The notes under the pieces: generated by a model
The model's input: the letters and a program-made list of their open reading frames with translations, nothing else
Told to the model about the DNA's origin: nothing
The model's database searches: none
Made by a program: the position numbers and the translations under genes
NCBI GenBank assembly: GCA_022559845.1
Contig: CM040128.1
Span: 220,519,643 to 220,583,642, forward strand
Reading direction: 5' to 3'
From: Amorphophallus konjac
Taxonomy: Eukaryota; Streptophyta; Magnoliopsida; Alismatales; Araceae
Length of the DNA: 64,000 nucleotides
In this document: positions 11,358 through 21,853 of the stretch, piece after piece
Position numbering within the stretch: the stretch's first letter is position 1
How the letters are laid out: each line of letters starts with the position of its first letter

Positions 11358-12080
11358 TTACAACTTGACCAGGCCTTCTATTAATGTAGGTTGTGACCGA
11401 ATATTGGCAATAAAGCATTCTTCTTTCTCCGTATTTATATCTAGATTTAACTGGGCAAATTCAACAATGAGATTAGTCATACCTTTTATGAGGCTTGATA
11501 ACATTCCCATTGGTTTCCTGCTGAGCGTGTCGGCTACAACGTTCGCCTTGCCTAGATGATATTGGATGGCGAAATCAAAATCCTTAAGATATTCCATCCA
11601 TCGCCTTTGTCTCATGTTTAGCTCCTTTTGAGGAAAGAGATATTTCAGACTTTTGTGGTCCGAATATACCGTGAACTTTTCTCCATAAAGATAGTGACGC
11701 CAGATCTTTAGAACAAATATAATGGCAGCTAGTTCCAAATCATGAATCGGATAATTTTTCTCGTGCCGCTTCAATTGTCTTGAGGCATAGCAAATTACTT
11801 TGCCACTTTACATGAGAATGCACCCGAGGCCAATGCCTGATGCATCTGGGTACACTTCAAATCTGCCACCTTCGACAGGCAGTGCTAGAATGGGGGCAGT
11901 AGTGAGATGTTCCTTGAGAGTCAAGAAACTCTCCTCGCACTCCTTGGTCCATACAAATGGATTTTCCTTTCTAGTGAGTCTTGTGAGAGGGACGATGATT
12001 TTGAAAAAATCCTTTATGAACCGCCGATAATAGCCAACCAGACCAAGGAAACTTCTAATTTTTGATATAGTCGTCGGTCG
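11358..12080 (-). pseudogene. Tekay(-) end of reverse transcriptase and RNase H
   Basis: On the - strand it starts with the thumb/connection motif GLVGYYRRFIKDF, continues through PLTRLTRKENP, the RNase H region with VYPDASGIGLGCILM, then [20 protein letters not shown] and [14 protein letters not shown], and ends with ADTLSRKP. The catalytic palm of RT is absent. An in-frame TAA at 11818-11820 sits where the + strand relative has TAG (19952). From 11774 to 11358 the frame is open for 138 codons. RNase H degrades the RNA of RNA:DNA hybrids during reverse transcription. Confidence 0.85.
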
Positions 12081-12178
12081 GCTACAGCCCTCGCGCCAGC
12101 TTGGGCCATATATTGTAGTGCCTAGGTAAGACCAGCAACAGTCTGTTGCATCCCGTCCCAGTCAACATGATGTGCCAT
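12081..12178 (-). pseudogene. Tekay(-) gag N-terminus remnant
   Basis: It starts at ATG 12178 with MAHHVDWDGMQQTVAGLT, then TAG at 12122-12124, then ALQ. It aligns with the gag start at 17424, which carries a TAG at the same aligned position. At about 12080 gag is joined out of frame to the end of RT, so roughly 2.2 kb of gag, PR and RT is deleted. Confidence 0.78.
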
Positions 12179-12390
12179 CCTGAAAGTAAGGTACTTGAGA
12201 GGACAATCAATTCGTTAATTCCCATGGGATTAATAGAATTAACTTAAAGAAAAATTTTAATTTAACTATCTCATCCTGGCTCTACCCATTCTCACATGGT
12301 TGGAAATTTCTTCCTAGCTCATAGGATTGGGTCCTTAACCTTGGACTCAGCCTATGACATTTTATTAGGAATCAGTAAGTCCTGAGACCT

Positions 12391-12404
12391 AGGCTCTGAT
12401 ACCA
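12391..12404 (-). other. Primer-binding site of Tekay(-)
   Basis: TGGTATCAGAGCCT on the - strand, seven bases from the end of the 5' LTR. It is complementary to initiator methionine tRNA. Confidence 0.8.
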
Positions 12405-12411
12405 TCTTAAC

Positions 12412-15400
12412 TGTCACGCCCCGAGACATATATATAACGGAAGTAATATCGGGGAACGTGTATAGCCGGCAATACGCGTTAAGCTAGCAATATAATCAGA
12501 GTGCAATAACATCCACATAAAGATGGAGTACATAATATTTGACCAAAATTCTAACCTTTATTGATAATAATGATCCAAGGTACATGAATATCTGACTCTT
12601 TGACATAAAGTCAACTAGACTCAATAAAAATGGAAATTACATAATATGACTAAATAAATGAAAGAGTACATGACGACTCTAGACTGACTTAAGAACTCAT
12701 GACATTCTAAGTCTTCTCTCGACCGTCAATTGTCACTCTCGGACCCATTGCTAGAATAATCCGAATCCAACTCACTTGAACTTCTCGAAAAGATTAAAAA
12801 AGTAGGGTAATGAGCACACTTACCTACTAGGTATCTTCGTATCAACATGGAGGCATGCTTTAAGTAATTATATTTTCGCTCTAGTGAATAAGGTAAAAGA
12901 AAATGCGATAAAACACTCAAACAAAATGCAAGTAACAAGATAGGAATTATAGAGACATGAATAATATGAACGGACAATAGAGCATGATCAAGCAAGATTT
13001 ATAAAGTAAAGTGACCTTTCATTAGCAAGAATGTATTTCATAACTCTAAGGCTATGCACTAGAAAGTCATGAACAACAATGTACTAGCAAGCATGTAATT
13101 TATCATAAGTTTGCCTCATGGTTTTCACCCGTTTATAAAAAAAGTACTCCCGGTGCAATGCGACACCTGTGTTCATCGTACCCCATGGTTTTCAGCACAT
13201 TTCCAGCTATCTGCTGAGAGGGCCAGTGTGGAGCCCTTGGACATTGTCTGTGCCCGCTCTTGCATCTTCAAGTTACAGATCAAGCTACTTCCATGAGAAT
13301 ATAGTAAAGTTTCGGCCAATAATATTCAATTCAATAATAGTTTCATTATAATGTAACCAAGGTAAAGAACGTACTCAATGTAAGATCATGAGAGTTCAAA
13401 TAATGATTTAAAACAAGGTCATGCCACGAAAAAATCCGGCAGCATAACAGCATATTTTTTAACTTTCATAATTTATTAGATAGCGTTGGAACAAGGGGTT
13501 AGGTTCTAGATAATCAATAGACCATCTAAGAACTTAGGAAAATCAACCTTTGGGTCAAACCCCGGGTTAAACATAGTTTAGACATAAATGGTCAAGTCCA
13601 GACCGTTCCTGGGAAAAGTGGTCATGGCAGGACCGTTTAGGGACTGTAGCGATCATGGAGAGACCATTTCTATGAAGAAATAGCGGTCAGGTGAAAGGTC
13701 GCTAACGGACAGTTGCGGTCTCTTGGATGGCCGCTAATATCTAGAACTCAGAAAAACACCTATAGTGTAAGTGCTTTCAAGACAATTGGGCTTTTAGGGT
13801 AGAACCAGCTTGGCGTCCTAGTGGAAATCCCAGGCTCGCGGAGACTTACAGAGGGCTTGAAACAAGATCACCTAGTCCGGTGGAAAGAATATCCAACGGA
13901 GAGGATCACAAGTCCAAGAGGTGTGCTTATAAGTGCAAAAAGTGTATCTAATGGCTACGCACCGGGGTACTTTGGACGTCAAAAAATGATGATGAAGATC
14001 ATACGGCACGTATGTCGCCGCATCCGAGAGTAGGTCGAAGATGCAAATGTCGAATAAATCCCATACCTCGCCCGATCAGGACGGGAATACACTTGGTGGT
14101 CCGTTACCCGATAAGGAATCCCCTCAAGTAGAAGATGTGGCCACGACCCTCCAATTGGCTATGCCGAAACCCGAATCGAGAGAAAACCTGGGAATTTGGA
14201 CACGGATTCGTCATGTGCTGAAAATCACTCCGAGTCCTAAACTGGGGCTCGGAGGGTTCAAACCAAACAACGCGGAGGCAGTGCATTGTAACTGGAGTAA
14301 TCCAGGAATACAAATGCTCGTCTGAATGGCCGAGACCCGAGATGAAGCCCAAATCGGTGCGGCTATCACCTAAATCGGCGCGCCCCTTAAACCAGCACGC
14401 CCCCCTTTTTGCTCTAAATCGGCGTGCCCTTTCAAGCCCCTTAAACCGGCGCGCCCCTATGCCCCCCCCTTTTTGGCTGTTAAACCGGCACGCCCCATGG
14501 CCCCTCTTTGTATTGTTAATCCGGCTCGCATAAACCCACACCGGTTTAGTCCAAAGCCATCGCATCCTGCTTTCGGCCCCCTGTTTCCCGCAGACAGATG
14601 GACCGAGAGTTGCGTGAAGCAGAGAAGTCTCCTAACATCAACTCAACAATCCGTCGGCCGATCCCTGGAAGTCAAAAAGCATCAACTCCTCTTGCCGATA
14701 GTCTGTAATCCTCGGGGAGAAAGAAAAGAAGAAGCTTCGGGGAGGTTTCTTCCCCAGATGAGCCTCCCCTGCATCCTGCACGGTTCGAGAACAAAAAAAA
14801 GAAAGATGGAGAGAGCTCCCTCTCAATGGTCCACCCACCAGAAGAGAGCTCTCTGGGGGGGGAGAGAACTATCCAGCAGAGAAGAAGAAAAGGAGAAGAG
14901 GGATCCAGCGTTAGGGAGCTCCACGGGTTCTGGGCTGAAGAAAGAAGAAAAGAGGTGAAGAGAGTAGAGTCTAGCGAGAGGTGAGTCGGAGGGGAGTAGC
15001 TTGTGCTCTCTTCCCCTCATCCATTAACGTATCTTCTTCCTCCCCCCTACAATGTATTCCGTCTCATTTTGAGATGAACTCCCTTGAATTAAAACCCCTT
15101 TCCCCCTTTGTTGGTGGATGAATAAACAGAAGGTCTTTTGGCAAGCACGGTTGTTTGTTTAGTTTCTGCTTTCCCTCTCTCATCTTCTGCTCATCCAGGG
15201 TGCTTCGAAGCTTGCTTCTCCATAGCATGGCCTTCGGAGGAACCCGTAGCAAAGATGAACATTCATGGCCCTGCTGGGCAAACATCTGTCCCTTTTAATC
15301 ATATCTTTGATTCGTGGAGTGTTGGTACCCCTCGTAGGCTAGCCCTTGGGGTTTCCCTCCGTTGAAGTCTGCCGGTCACCATTTGGCACTCCCAGCTTTA

Positions 15401-17234
15401 AGGAGCGTACCCCAGATGCTGTGGGACTGTCTCCACTTCGCCCCCATAACCCTCTGGTCATGGGGAGGTGCTGCCCAATTTTTGACTGAACACTTAGTCT
15501 GAATTGGATGAATTTTCAACTACAAGTCTATATTGGACTATGCTCGAGTAGGAACCTCGAATAAGTCCGGACTGGCCATGTCTGCGGGACACTTGGGCAT
15601 GAATAAACTCTGTAATCTTTTTAATTAACATCAAAGTCCCAAGAAATTCAATTGGCCTTTCATTTAATCCAAAAATCATCAAATCTGCCTTAATCCGGCG
15701 CGCCCCAAAACCGGCGCGCCATTTTCCGGCACGGTACCCCCCCGCACCGTTTTAGCCCTACACTCATAATCCATTCCAACCCCATGGGCCCTAAACCGGC
15801 GTGGTCTTACCGCGCCGGATTAACTTCAATGGGGGCACCGTTTATACGGCACGTCAGATTAAGGGCACGCCGTTTTAAGCCATCTCTTTCACCTTTGCGC
15901 GCCGTATTAGCCTTCACCATGCACTCCACGCCGTATAGCCCCGGTCATAATCAAAATTTCCTCGGACTGTGCGTGAAGAGAAAAGAAACGATGCCCCATG
16001 GTACTGGACGTGGACCTCAGAATCCTCGACATGGTCATGATCTGGGCACATCTTGGGCCGATAGTTCATTAGCTTGACCTACCTCTACCGGGATCCAATC
16101 CCGCACCCACATTAAACTTGCCGTACCTACGGCAGACATCCATATGGCTTTTTCGTTGTCTTCGATGCTTCAAATGCGGACTCTCGTCCGAACAATGAAT
16201 GGTCCATTAGTGACCGAGATATATACCCAGATCTAATCCTGCACTTGCATTAAACTTGCCGTGCTCATGGCAGACATTTGTACGGTTTGTCACCGTCTCT
16301 TACGCTACAAACACGAACTTCCGTCCGAACAAGAAATGGTCCGCCAGTGACCGACATGCACGCATCTAAGAATGTTTACGCCCCGACGCGGGGTCTGTTT
16401 AAACGCAATTCGAGGTTTTGGCTCTCGCTTCTATTGTTATGAATCTCAGGCCGTAGTGCCCCCTTTTCCAGTGATTAATCAAGGGTTTTCTCTTCTCTGA
16501 GCGGATGTAATTAACATCGTACCCTTTATGGTATGACGGGTTCTCAGTCCCGACACGATACACATAATTATCTGATTAGTCAGATCGAGCGCACCATGGG
16601 CTTCTTTCAAGCCCGCATAAATCGTCACCTAGGTGACTGGCACGCCTTCGCACTAATAAATCGAACGAACGAACAAAAGGACAAATAAACTAATAAAAAA
16701 TGAGCAATGTCCCGAAAGTGCGTCCACACTAGCGCACTGGTTCCTTTGCAGCCTGTAACGAACCAGCGACTTGCAGATGCCCTAACTCTTCAACGGCTAG
16801 GTCTTCTAGCATAAAAGTTGGAGGGGAGTTAGATAAAACTAAGGAGATCAAAATCTTCTAAAGAACCAACTTGAGATATCGTCTCCTTACCTTCGAAATA
16901 CGTGAGCCAACATTAGGGTTCGCATGGGTCGAAGCTAGGGTCTATTTATAGAGTTTACCTAGGGTTTGGGAGATTAGATCGAACTTAGAGTCCTATTTAG
17001 GGGTAGGATCGATCCCCAAGAGTCCTACACATGTTTACATGTCTACACACTTCGATCCATGAGGATTTGCATCTTGTGGGCCTATTTAGGTGGATTTAAA
17101 CATAACAAAATATCTACACCTTTAAACAATTATTAAATAGACCTATATTCATTAAATAGTGCATTAAGTCTACTTAAATGCTTAATAAATATATTAAAAT
17201 CTAGAAAATTCTCATAAAATTCTCGGGCATTACA
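12412..17234 (-). repeat. 5' LTR of Tekay(-), with embedded Tat LTR
   Basis: The ends match the other LTR: TGTAATGCCC at 17234 (- strand) and GGGGCGTGACA at 12412. It is collinear with 6908-8464 and 9397-9898. Between 13971 and 16731 the 932 bp corresponding to 8465-9396 is replaced by unrelated GC-rich sequence. The flanking LTR shows many single-base differences from its partner. Confidence 0.82.
13971..16731 (+). mobile_element. Tat-type LTR (solo or fragment) inside Tekay(-) LTR
   Basis: This 2.76-kb block is related to the LTR at 45533-49153. Shared stretches include the GTAGGCTAGCCCTTGGGGTTTCC region near 15335 (47850-47880 in the other copy), the GGGGAGGTGCTGCC near 15460, and swarms of CCGGCGCGCC-like words at 14355-14560 and 15690-15930. 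Its start TTTGGACGTCAAAA resembles the TGTTGGCACTCAAAA start of the other LTR, and its end resembles that LTR's end. No target duplication is seen and 932 bp of the host LTR is missing, so it is not a simple solo LTR. The open frames in it are GC-driven and I do not regard them as genes. Confidence 0.68.
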
Positions 17235-17423
17235 ATGTCATAGTCTAAGTCCAAGATTTAAGAACCCATACCTATGAACTAGGAAGAAATTTCCAAGCCC
17301 ATGTTAGAATTGGGAAGAGCCCGGGATGAGATAGTTTATTTAGAAATTATCTATAGGTTAACTCCCTTACATTCCATAGGAAAATAACAAATTGTTTATC
17401 CTCTCTCGCACCTCATTCTTACA

Positions 17424-18347
17424 ATGGCCGCAAATCATGCGAACTGGGAAGCTATGCAACAAACCGTTGCGGGTCTTACCTAGGCCCTCCAAACGGTGGC
17501 CCAAACTGGTGCTAGGGCAGGCACTGGGGACCTACATCATAACTTCTGGAGTATGAATCTTCCATAATTCTCGGGATCCTCTAATCCCGATGAAGCTGAA
17601 AATTAGATCAATGAGATGAATAGGAAATTTGACGTCATGCAATGCTCGGACCAAGAGAAGGTCTTACTCGTCACATTTCAACTTAACAAGGATGCGCACA
17701 CATGGTGGAAGGCCACCTCGGCCCATTTGCAAAATGCTCAACTCACTTGGGAGGAGTTTCTTGAACTCTTTTGGGAGAAATATTCTTCAAGCATGTACGC
17801 AAGTGGAAGGCCGTGGAATTCGCGTCCATTCAGTAAGGGATGATGTCCATAGCGGAGTACGAGGTTCAATTTTCTCGTCTGGCACCTTATGCTCCAGACC
17901 TGGTGGCTACGGAGGTTCTTAAGGCTAACCGATTCATGGACGGCCTAAGGCCAATTTTCATAAATCAACTTGGACCTCAAAATATCCGCACCTATACGGA
18001 AATAGTTCATCGAGCTCATTTATGTGAAAGGACCTTGGAGAAGGTTGAGAAATTCAAAAGTAAAGATGAGGAATCTAGCGGCAAGTACGACAAGAAAGGG
18101 CGACGAGAAGACAAATTCAGCACCACATGCACCTACAAGTCTCGTGATAACAAGAAGCGGTCCCATAATGGCAATGGGAATGGCAAAAATAAGAAGGTCA
18201 CAAAGCATGTCATGACGGCTTGCTCGTTTTGTGAAAAGTTCAGTCATTCGGCCGAAGAATGCTGGAAGCGTCTCGATGCTTATTTACGATGTAGAAGTTG
18301 AGAGCATCGTATGTCCGATTGCCCCCTCATGAAAGAACAAACTTCAA
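17424..18347 (+). pseudogene. Tekay(+) gag
   Basis: Gag forms the particle and binds element RNA. Start ATG 17424 (MAANHANWEAMQQTVAGLT), then stops at 17481, 17565 and 17604. The core follows with DAHTWWKATSAHL and LTWEEFLELFWEKY, then a frameshift near 17820-17840 into EYEVQFSRLAPYAPDLV. It ends with a lysine-rich linker and the zinc knuckle CSFCEKFSHSAEEC (C-X2-C-X4-H-X4-C), followed by a second, degraded knuckle ending MSDCP. The order is normal for chromovirus Gag. All three early stops fit single C-to-T or G-to-A changes. Confidence 0.87.
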
Positions 18348-18976
18348 ATGTCGGACGTAGATGGCAGGCTCGTCTTAATGCCATACTAGACGCGGAAGTA
18401 CCCAAAGATGATGGGTTGATGGAAGGTACCATTCAAATTTATTCCCATCCTGCTTTTGTACTATTTGATACTGGTGCTTCTCATTCTTTTATATCTACTA
18501 CTTTTACAAAAACTCTGCCCGTTTCACCTGTTCCTCTACCTTCGGATCTAGCAATCACCACACCTTTAGGTCCCAAAACTAAACTTACAACCCACTACTC
18601 AGATAGTGAGGTAACAATAAAAGGCCATAACCTTCCTGCAAATCTCATATGCCTTGATATGGAAGGCCATGATGCCATCTTAGGTGTAGATTGGTTATGT
18701 GACCATTACGCCGACATAAATTATCGTAATAGGATGATTTCTTTCCACAAACTGGATCTTCCACGCTTTTCTTTCCTTGGAATCAAATATAGGAAGCATC
18801 TTATTCTTATTTCGTCTCTTCGCGCCTGCAAACTCATCTCACAAGGTTGTGAAGCTTTCCTTGCTTCCATAATCATTACCGAGTCCAAGGAAAACATCCT
18901 TGAAGAAATCTCTATAGTAAAAGAGTTCCCCGATGTGTTTCCATCCGAATTACCTGGTTTACCACCCGAAAGATAA
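18348..18976 (+). pseudogene. Tekay(+) aspartic protease and linker to RT
   Basis: An open stretch with the protease active-site motif VLFDTGASHSFIS near 18460-18500 and the second-half motif AILGVDWL near 18675. It continues through a linker to VKEFPDVFPSELPGLPPER, the usual entry to plant Ty3 reverse transcriptase. The frame closes with TAA at 18974 immediately before the RT. The enzyme cleaves the Gag-Pol polyprotein. The active site itself looks intact. Confidence 0.87.
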
Positions 18977-20398
18977 GTAAGCTTCTCTATTGAACTCATT
19001 CCTGGAGCAGCACCTGTTTCAATAGCTCCCTATAGGATGTCCCCTACAGAACTCAAAGAATTGAAGAAACAACTTCATGAGTTATTAGACAAGGGCTTCA
19101 TTCGACCTAGCACATCCCCTTGGGGTGTGCCGGTCTTGTTCGTCAAGAAGAAGGACGGATCTCTTAGGCTATGCATTGACTACATGCAGTTAAATCAACT
19201 CACTATCAAGAACAAATATCCACTGTCGCGTATCGATGAGTTGTTCGACCAAATTTCTGGAGTGAAATATTTCTCCAAGATAGACCTCAGGTCTGGTTAC
19301 CATCAGCCAAGGATCAAGGATGGAGATATTTACAAGACCGCACTCCGTAGTAGATATGGGCACTATGAGTTCGTTGTGATGCCGTTCGGGTTAACCAATG
19401 CCCCTGCAGCATTTATGCAGCTTATGAACAATGTCTTCGGGCCCTATCTCAACCGATTTGTGGTCGTTTTCATTGATGATATTCTCATATACTCCAAGAC
19501 TAAGGAGGAACATGAAGAGCATTTAAGGATAGCTTTGCAAGCATTAAGAGAACACCAACTCTATGCGAAGCTCAGCAAATGTGAGTTCTGGCTAAAGGAT
19601 GTCTCATTCGTTAGTCATATTATTTCAAAGGAAGGTATCACTGTGGATCCTTCAAAAGTCAAAGCTGTCAAGAACTAGAGCCAACCAACGACCGTATCCA
19701 AAGTTAGAAGTTTTATTAATTTGGTTGGCTATTATAGGCGATTCATTAAGGATTTCTCAAAGATCACTCTCCCCTTGACTAGACTTACAAGAAAGGAGAA
19801 CCCCATTATATGGTCAAAGGACTGTGAGGAAAGTTTTCAAACTCTTAAGGAACATCTCACTATAGCACCTGTATTAGCACTACCTGTTGAAGGTGGTGGC
19901 TTTGAAGTCTACACGGATGTGTTTGGCATTGGCCTCGGATGTGTCCTTATGTAGTATGACAAAGTTATTTGCTATGCCTCTAGGCAGTTGAAGCGTCATG
20001 AAGAGAACTATCATGTGCATGATCTGGACTTAGCTGCTGTTATTTTTGCCTTGAAGATATGGCGGCATTACCTCTATGGGGAGAAGTTCACCATATTTAT
20101 AGATCATAAAAGTTTGAAATATCTTTTCACCCAAAAGGAGTTAAATATGAGGCAATGAAGATGGCAAGAGTATCTTAAGGATTTCAATTTTTCTATCCAA
20201 TATCACCCTGGCAAAGTAAATGCTATAGCAGATGCTCTCAGCAGAAGACCACTGGCAACTCTAGCAAGCCTCAGGAAAGGTATGACTTATCTCATAGAAG
20301 ATTTTGAAAATTTGAATCTCGATGTTGATGTAGAAGAAGAAAGGGGTATTATTACTAATATTCGATCACAACCTACATTAATTGAAGACCTAGTCTAG
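18977..20398 (+). pseudogene. Tekay(+) reverse transcriptase and RNase H
   Basis: Reverse transcriptase fingers and palm: [45 protein letters not shown] and the catalytic FIDDILIYS (YIDD class). Conserved arginine in the DYRQLN block reads DYMQLN. The connection GYYRRFIKDF and RNase H ([45 protein letters not shown]) follow. In-frame stops are at 19676 (TAG), 19952 (TAG), 20156 (TGA) and 20396 (TAG), each a single transition from TGG, CAG, CGA and CAG-type codons. It copies element RNA into DNA in the particle. The copy is inactive. Confidence 0.9.
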
Positions 20399-21593
20399 TT
20401 GCAAGATAATGACCCCATATTAATGGAGATCAAAGCTAATATTGATCAACGACGGGAATTCTCTGTGTCGGCCAATGGGAGGTTATTATTCAAGGGGTGG
20501 ATTTGTGTGCCGGATCATGCTGACACTAAGAAGTTGATTATGGAAGAAGCTCATAAATCAAGATATGCTATTCACCCTGGTGCTACCAAGATGTACCAAG
20601 ACTTAAAGAGGAATTTCTGGTTGCCCAATGTGAAGAGGGAAATAACGGACTTTGTATCACGCTGCCTCACTTGTTAGCAAGTTAAGGCAAAATATCTAAA
20701 ACCTGCTGGATAGCTACATCTCTTAGAAATTCTCGAGTGAAAGTGGGAGAGTACAGGGATGGATTTCATCATGGGTTTGCCAAAAACAAGACATGGACAT
20801 GATGGTACCAATATGGGTGATCATAGACTGATTGACTAAATCGGCACATTTCCTACCTATCAAAAGTCGACAGTCTGTGGATATATTAGCAGCCTTATAC
20901 ATGAAGGAAATTGTCAAGCTACAGGGTGTCCATGCCACTATTATTTTTGATCAAGACCCTCACTTTACATCATAATTCTGGAAGGGTCTATAACATTCTT
21001 TAGGGACCCGACTCAACTTTAGCACTACTGTTCATCCACAAACAGATGGTCAAATTGAGAGAACAAACCAGGTGATAGAAGATATGCTTAGTGCATGTGC
21101 TATTGATTTTGGTGGGAGTTAGCACGACCACTTGTCTCTAGTGGAATTTGCCTACAACAATAGCTATCAAATTAGCATTCAAATGGCACAATTTGAGATA
21201 TTATATGGAAGAAGTTGCCGCTCACCTATATGCTGGAATGAAGTTAGGGAAAGACAACTTTTAGGCCATGAAATCATCAAGGATACTACCGAGAAAGTGA
21301 AGCTTATCCGAGAAAGACTCTAGATGGCTCAAGATAGGGAAAAGTCATATGCCGATAATAGAAGGCGCGATCTGGAATTTCTAGTGGGAGACCACGTATT
21401 TCTCAAAGTTTCTTTAGGTCGAGATATTCGAAGGTTCGGCATCAAAGGCAAGCTTAGTCCGAGATATATTGGCCCTTTTGAAATTCTTGATAGGGTTGGC
21501 GAGATTGCATATCGGATAGCTTTGCCCCCTCAATTAGCTGGTGTCCAGGATGTATTTCATGTCTCGATGCTTAAAAGATATTCCATATTATAA
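20399..21593 (+). pseudogene. Tekay(+) integrase with GPF module
   Basis: The zinc-binding HHCC domain spans HKSRYAIHPGATKMYQDL to CLTC. The core shows the first catalytic Asp in GMDFIMGLP, the second in FDQDPHFTS and the Glu in HPQTDGQIERTNQ. The GPY/F module reads GPFEILDRVGEIAYRIALPP, followed by DVFHVSMLKRY. Stops occur at 20675, 20711, 20738, 20829, 21120 and 21321. A one-base insertion at 20808-20810 shifts the frame. The enzyme inserts element DNA into the chromosome. The three acidic residues are all present despite the decay. Confidence 0.88.
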
Positions 21594-21837
21594 GTCATGA
21601 CGATCTGGTGATTCAAAAGGATATGACGTACGAGCAAAAGCCAATCAGAATAATTGATCAGGAAGTGCATCAACTTCAGAATAAAACCATTCCCATGGTA
21701 AAAGTCCGATGGAATAAGAACACTGATCAAGAGGCGACATGGGAAACATAAGAAGCTATGCACATGAGATTCCCAGAATTATTTGATTGTGAGTATACTC
21801 CCCATACCCATGCAATGAATTTGGGGATCAATTTTTT
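21594..21837 (+). pseudogene. Tekay(+) chromodomain
   Basis: After a frame change near 21590 the C-terminal chromodomain is readable: PMVKVRWNKNTDQEATWET, a TAA at 21749-21751, then EAMHMRFPELFDCEY. It matches the intact chromodomain of Tekay(-). It is expected to recognise histone marks and bias integration. Confidence 0.83.
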
Positions 21838-21840
21838 TTT

Positions 21841-21853
21841 AAGTTGGGGAGGG
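21841..21853 (+). other. Polypurine tract of Tekay(+)
   Basis: AAGTTGGGGAGGG directly precedes the LTR start TGTAACACCCC. Confidence 0.78.

Larger units (their letters stand above)
6908..17234 (-). mobile_element. Tekay/Del-like Ty3 element, - strand, internally deleted
   Basis: This is a complete insertion with both LTRs (3' LTR 6908-9898, 5' LTR 12412-17234), a primer site, a polypurine tract and a shortened internal region. It is flanked on both sides by ATGTCA (6902-6907 and 17235-17240), an apparent target-site duplication inside Tekay(+). Its interior keeps the gag N-terminus fused to the end of RT, then RNase H, INT and chromodomain. PR and most of gag and RT are gone, so it cannot have moved by its own enzymes in this form. 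A Tat-type LTR is embedded in its 5' LTR. Confidence 0.87.

Noticed and set aside
14104..14565. 153-codon - strand frame with arginine-rich repeats
   Set aside because: It is produced by the CCGGCGCGCC words of the Tat LTR. Frames are open on both strands over the same words.
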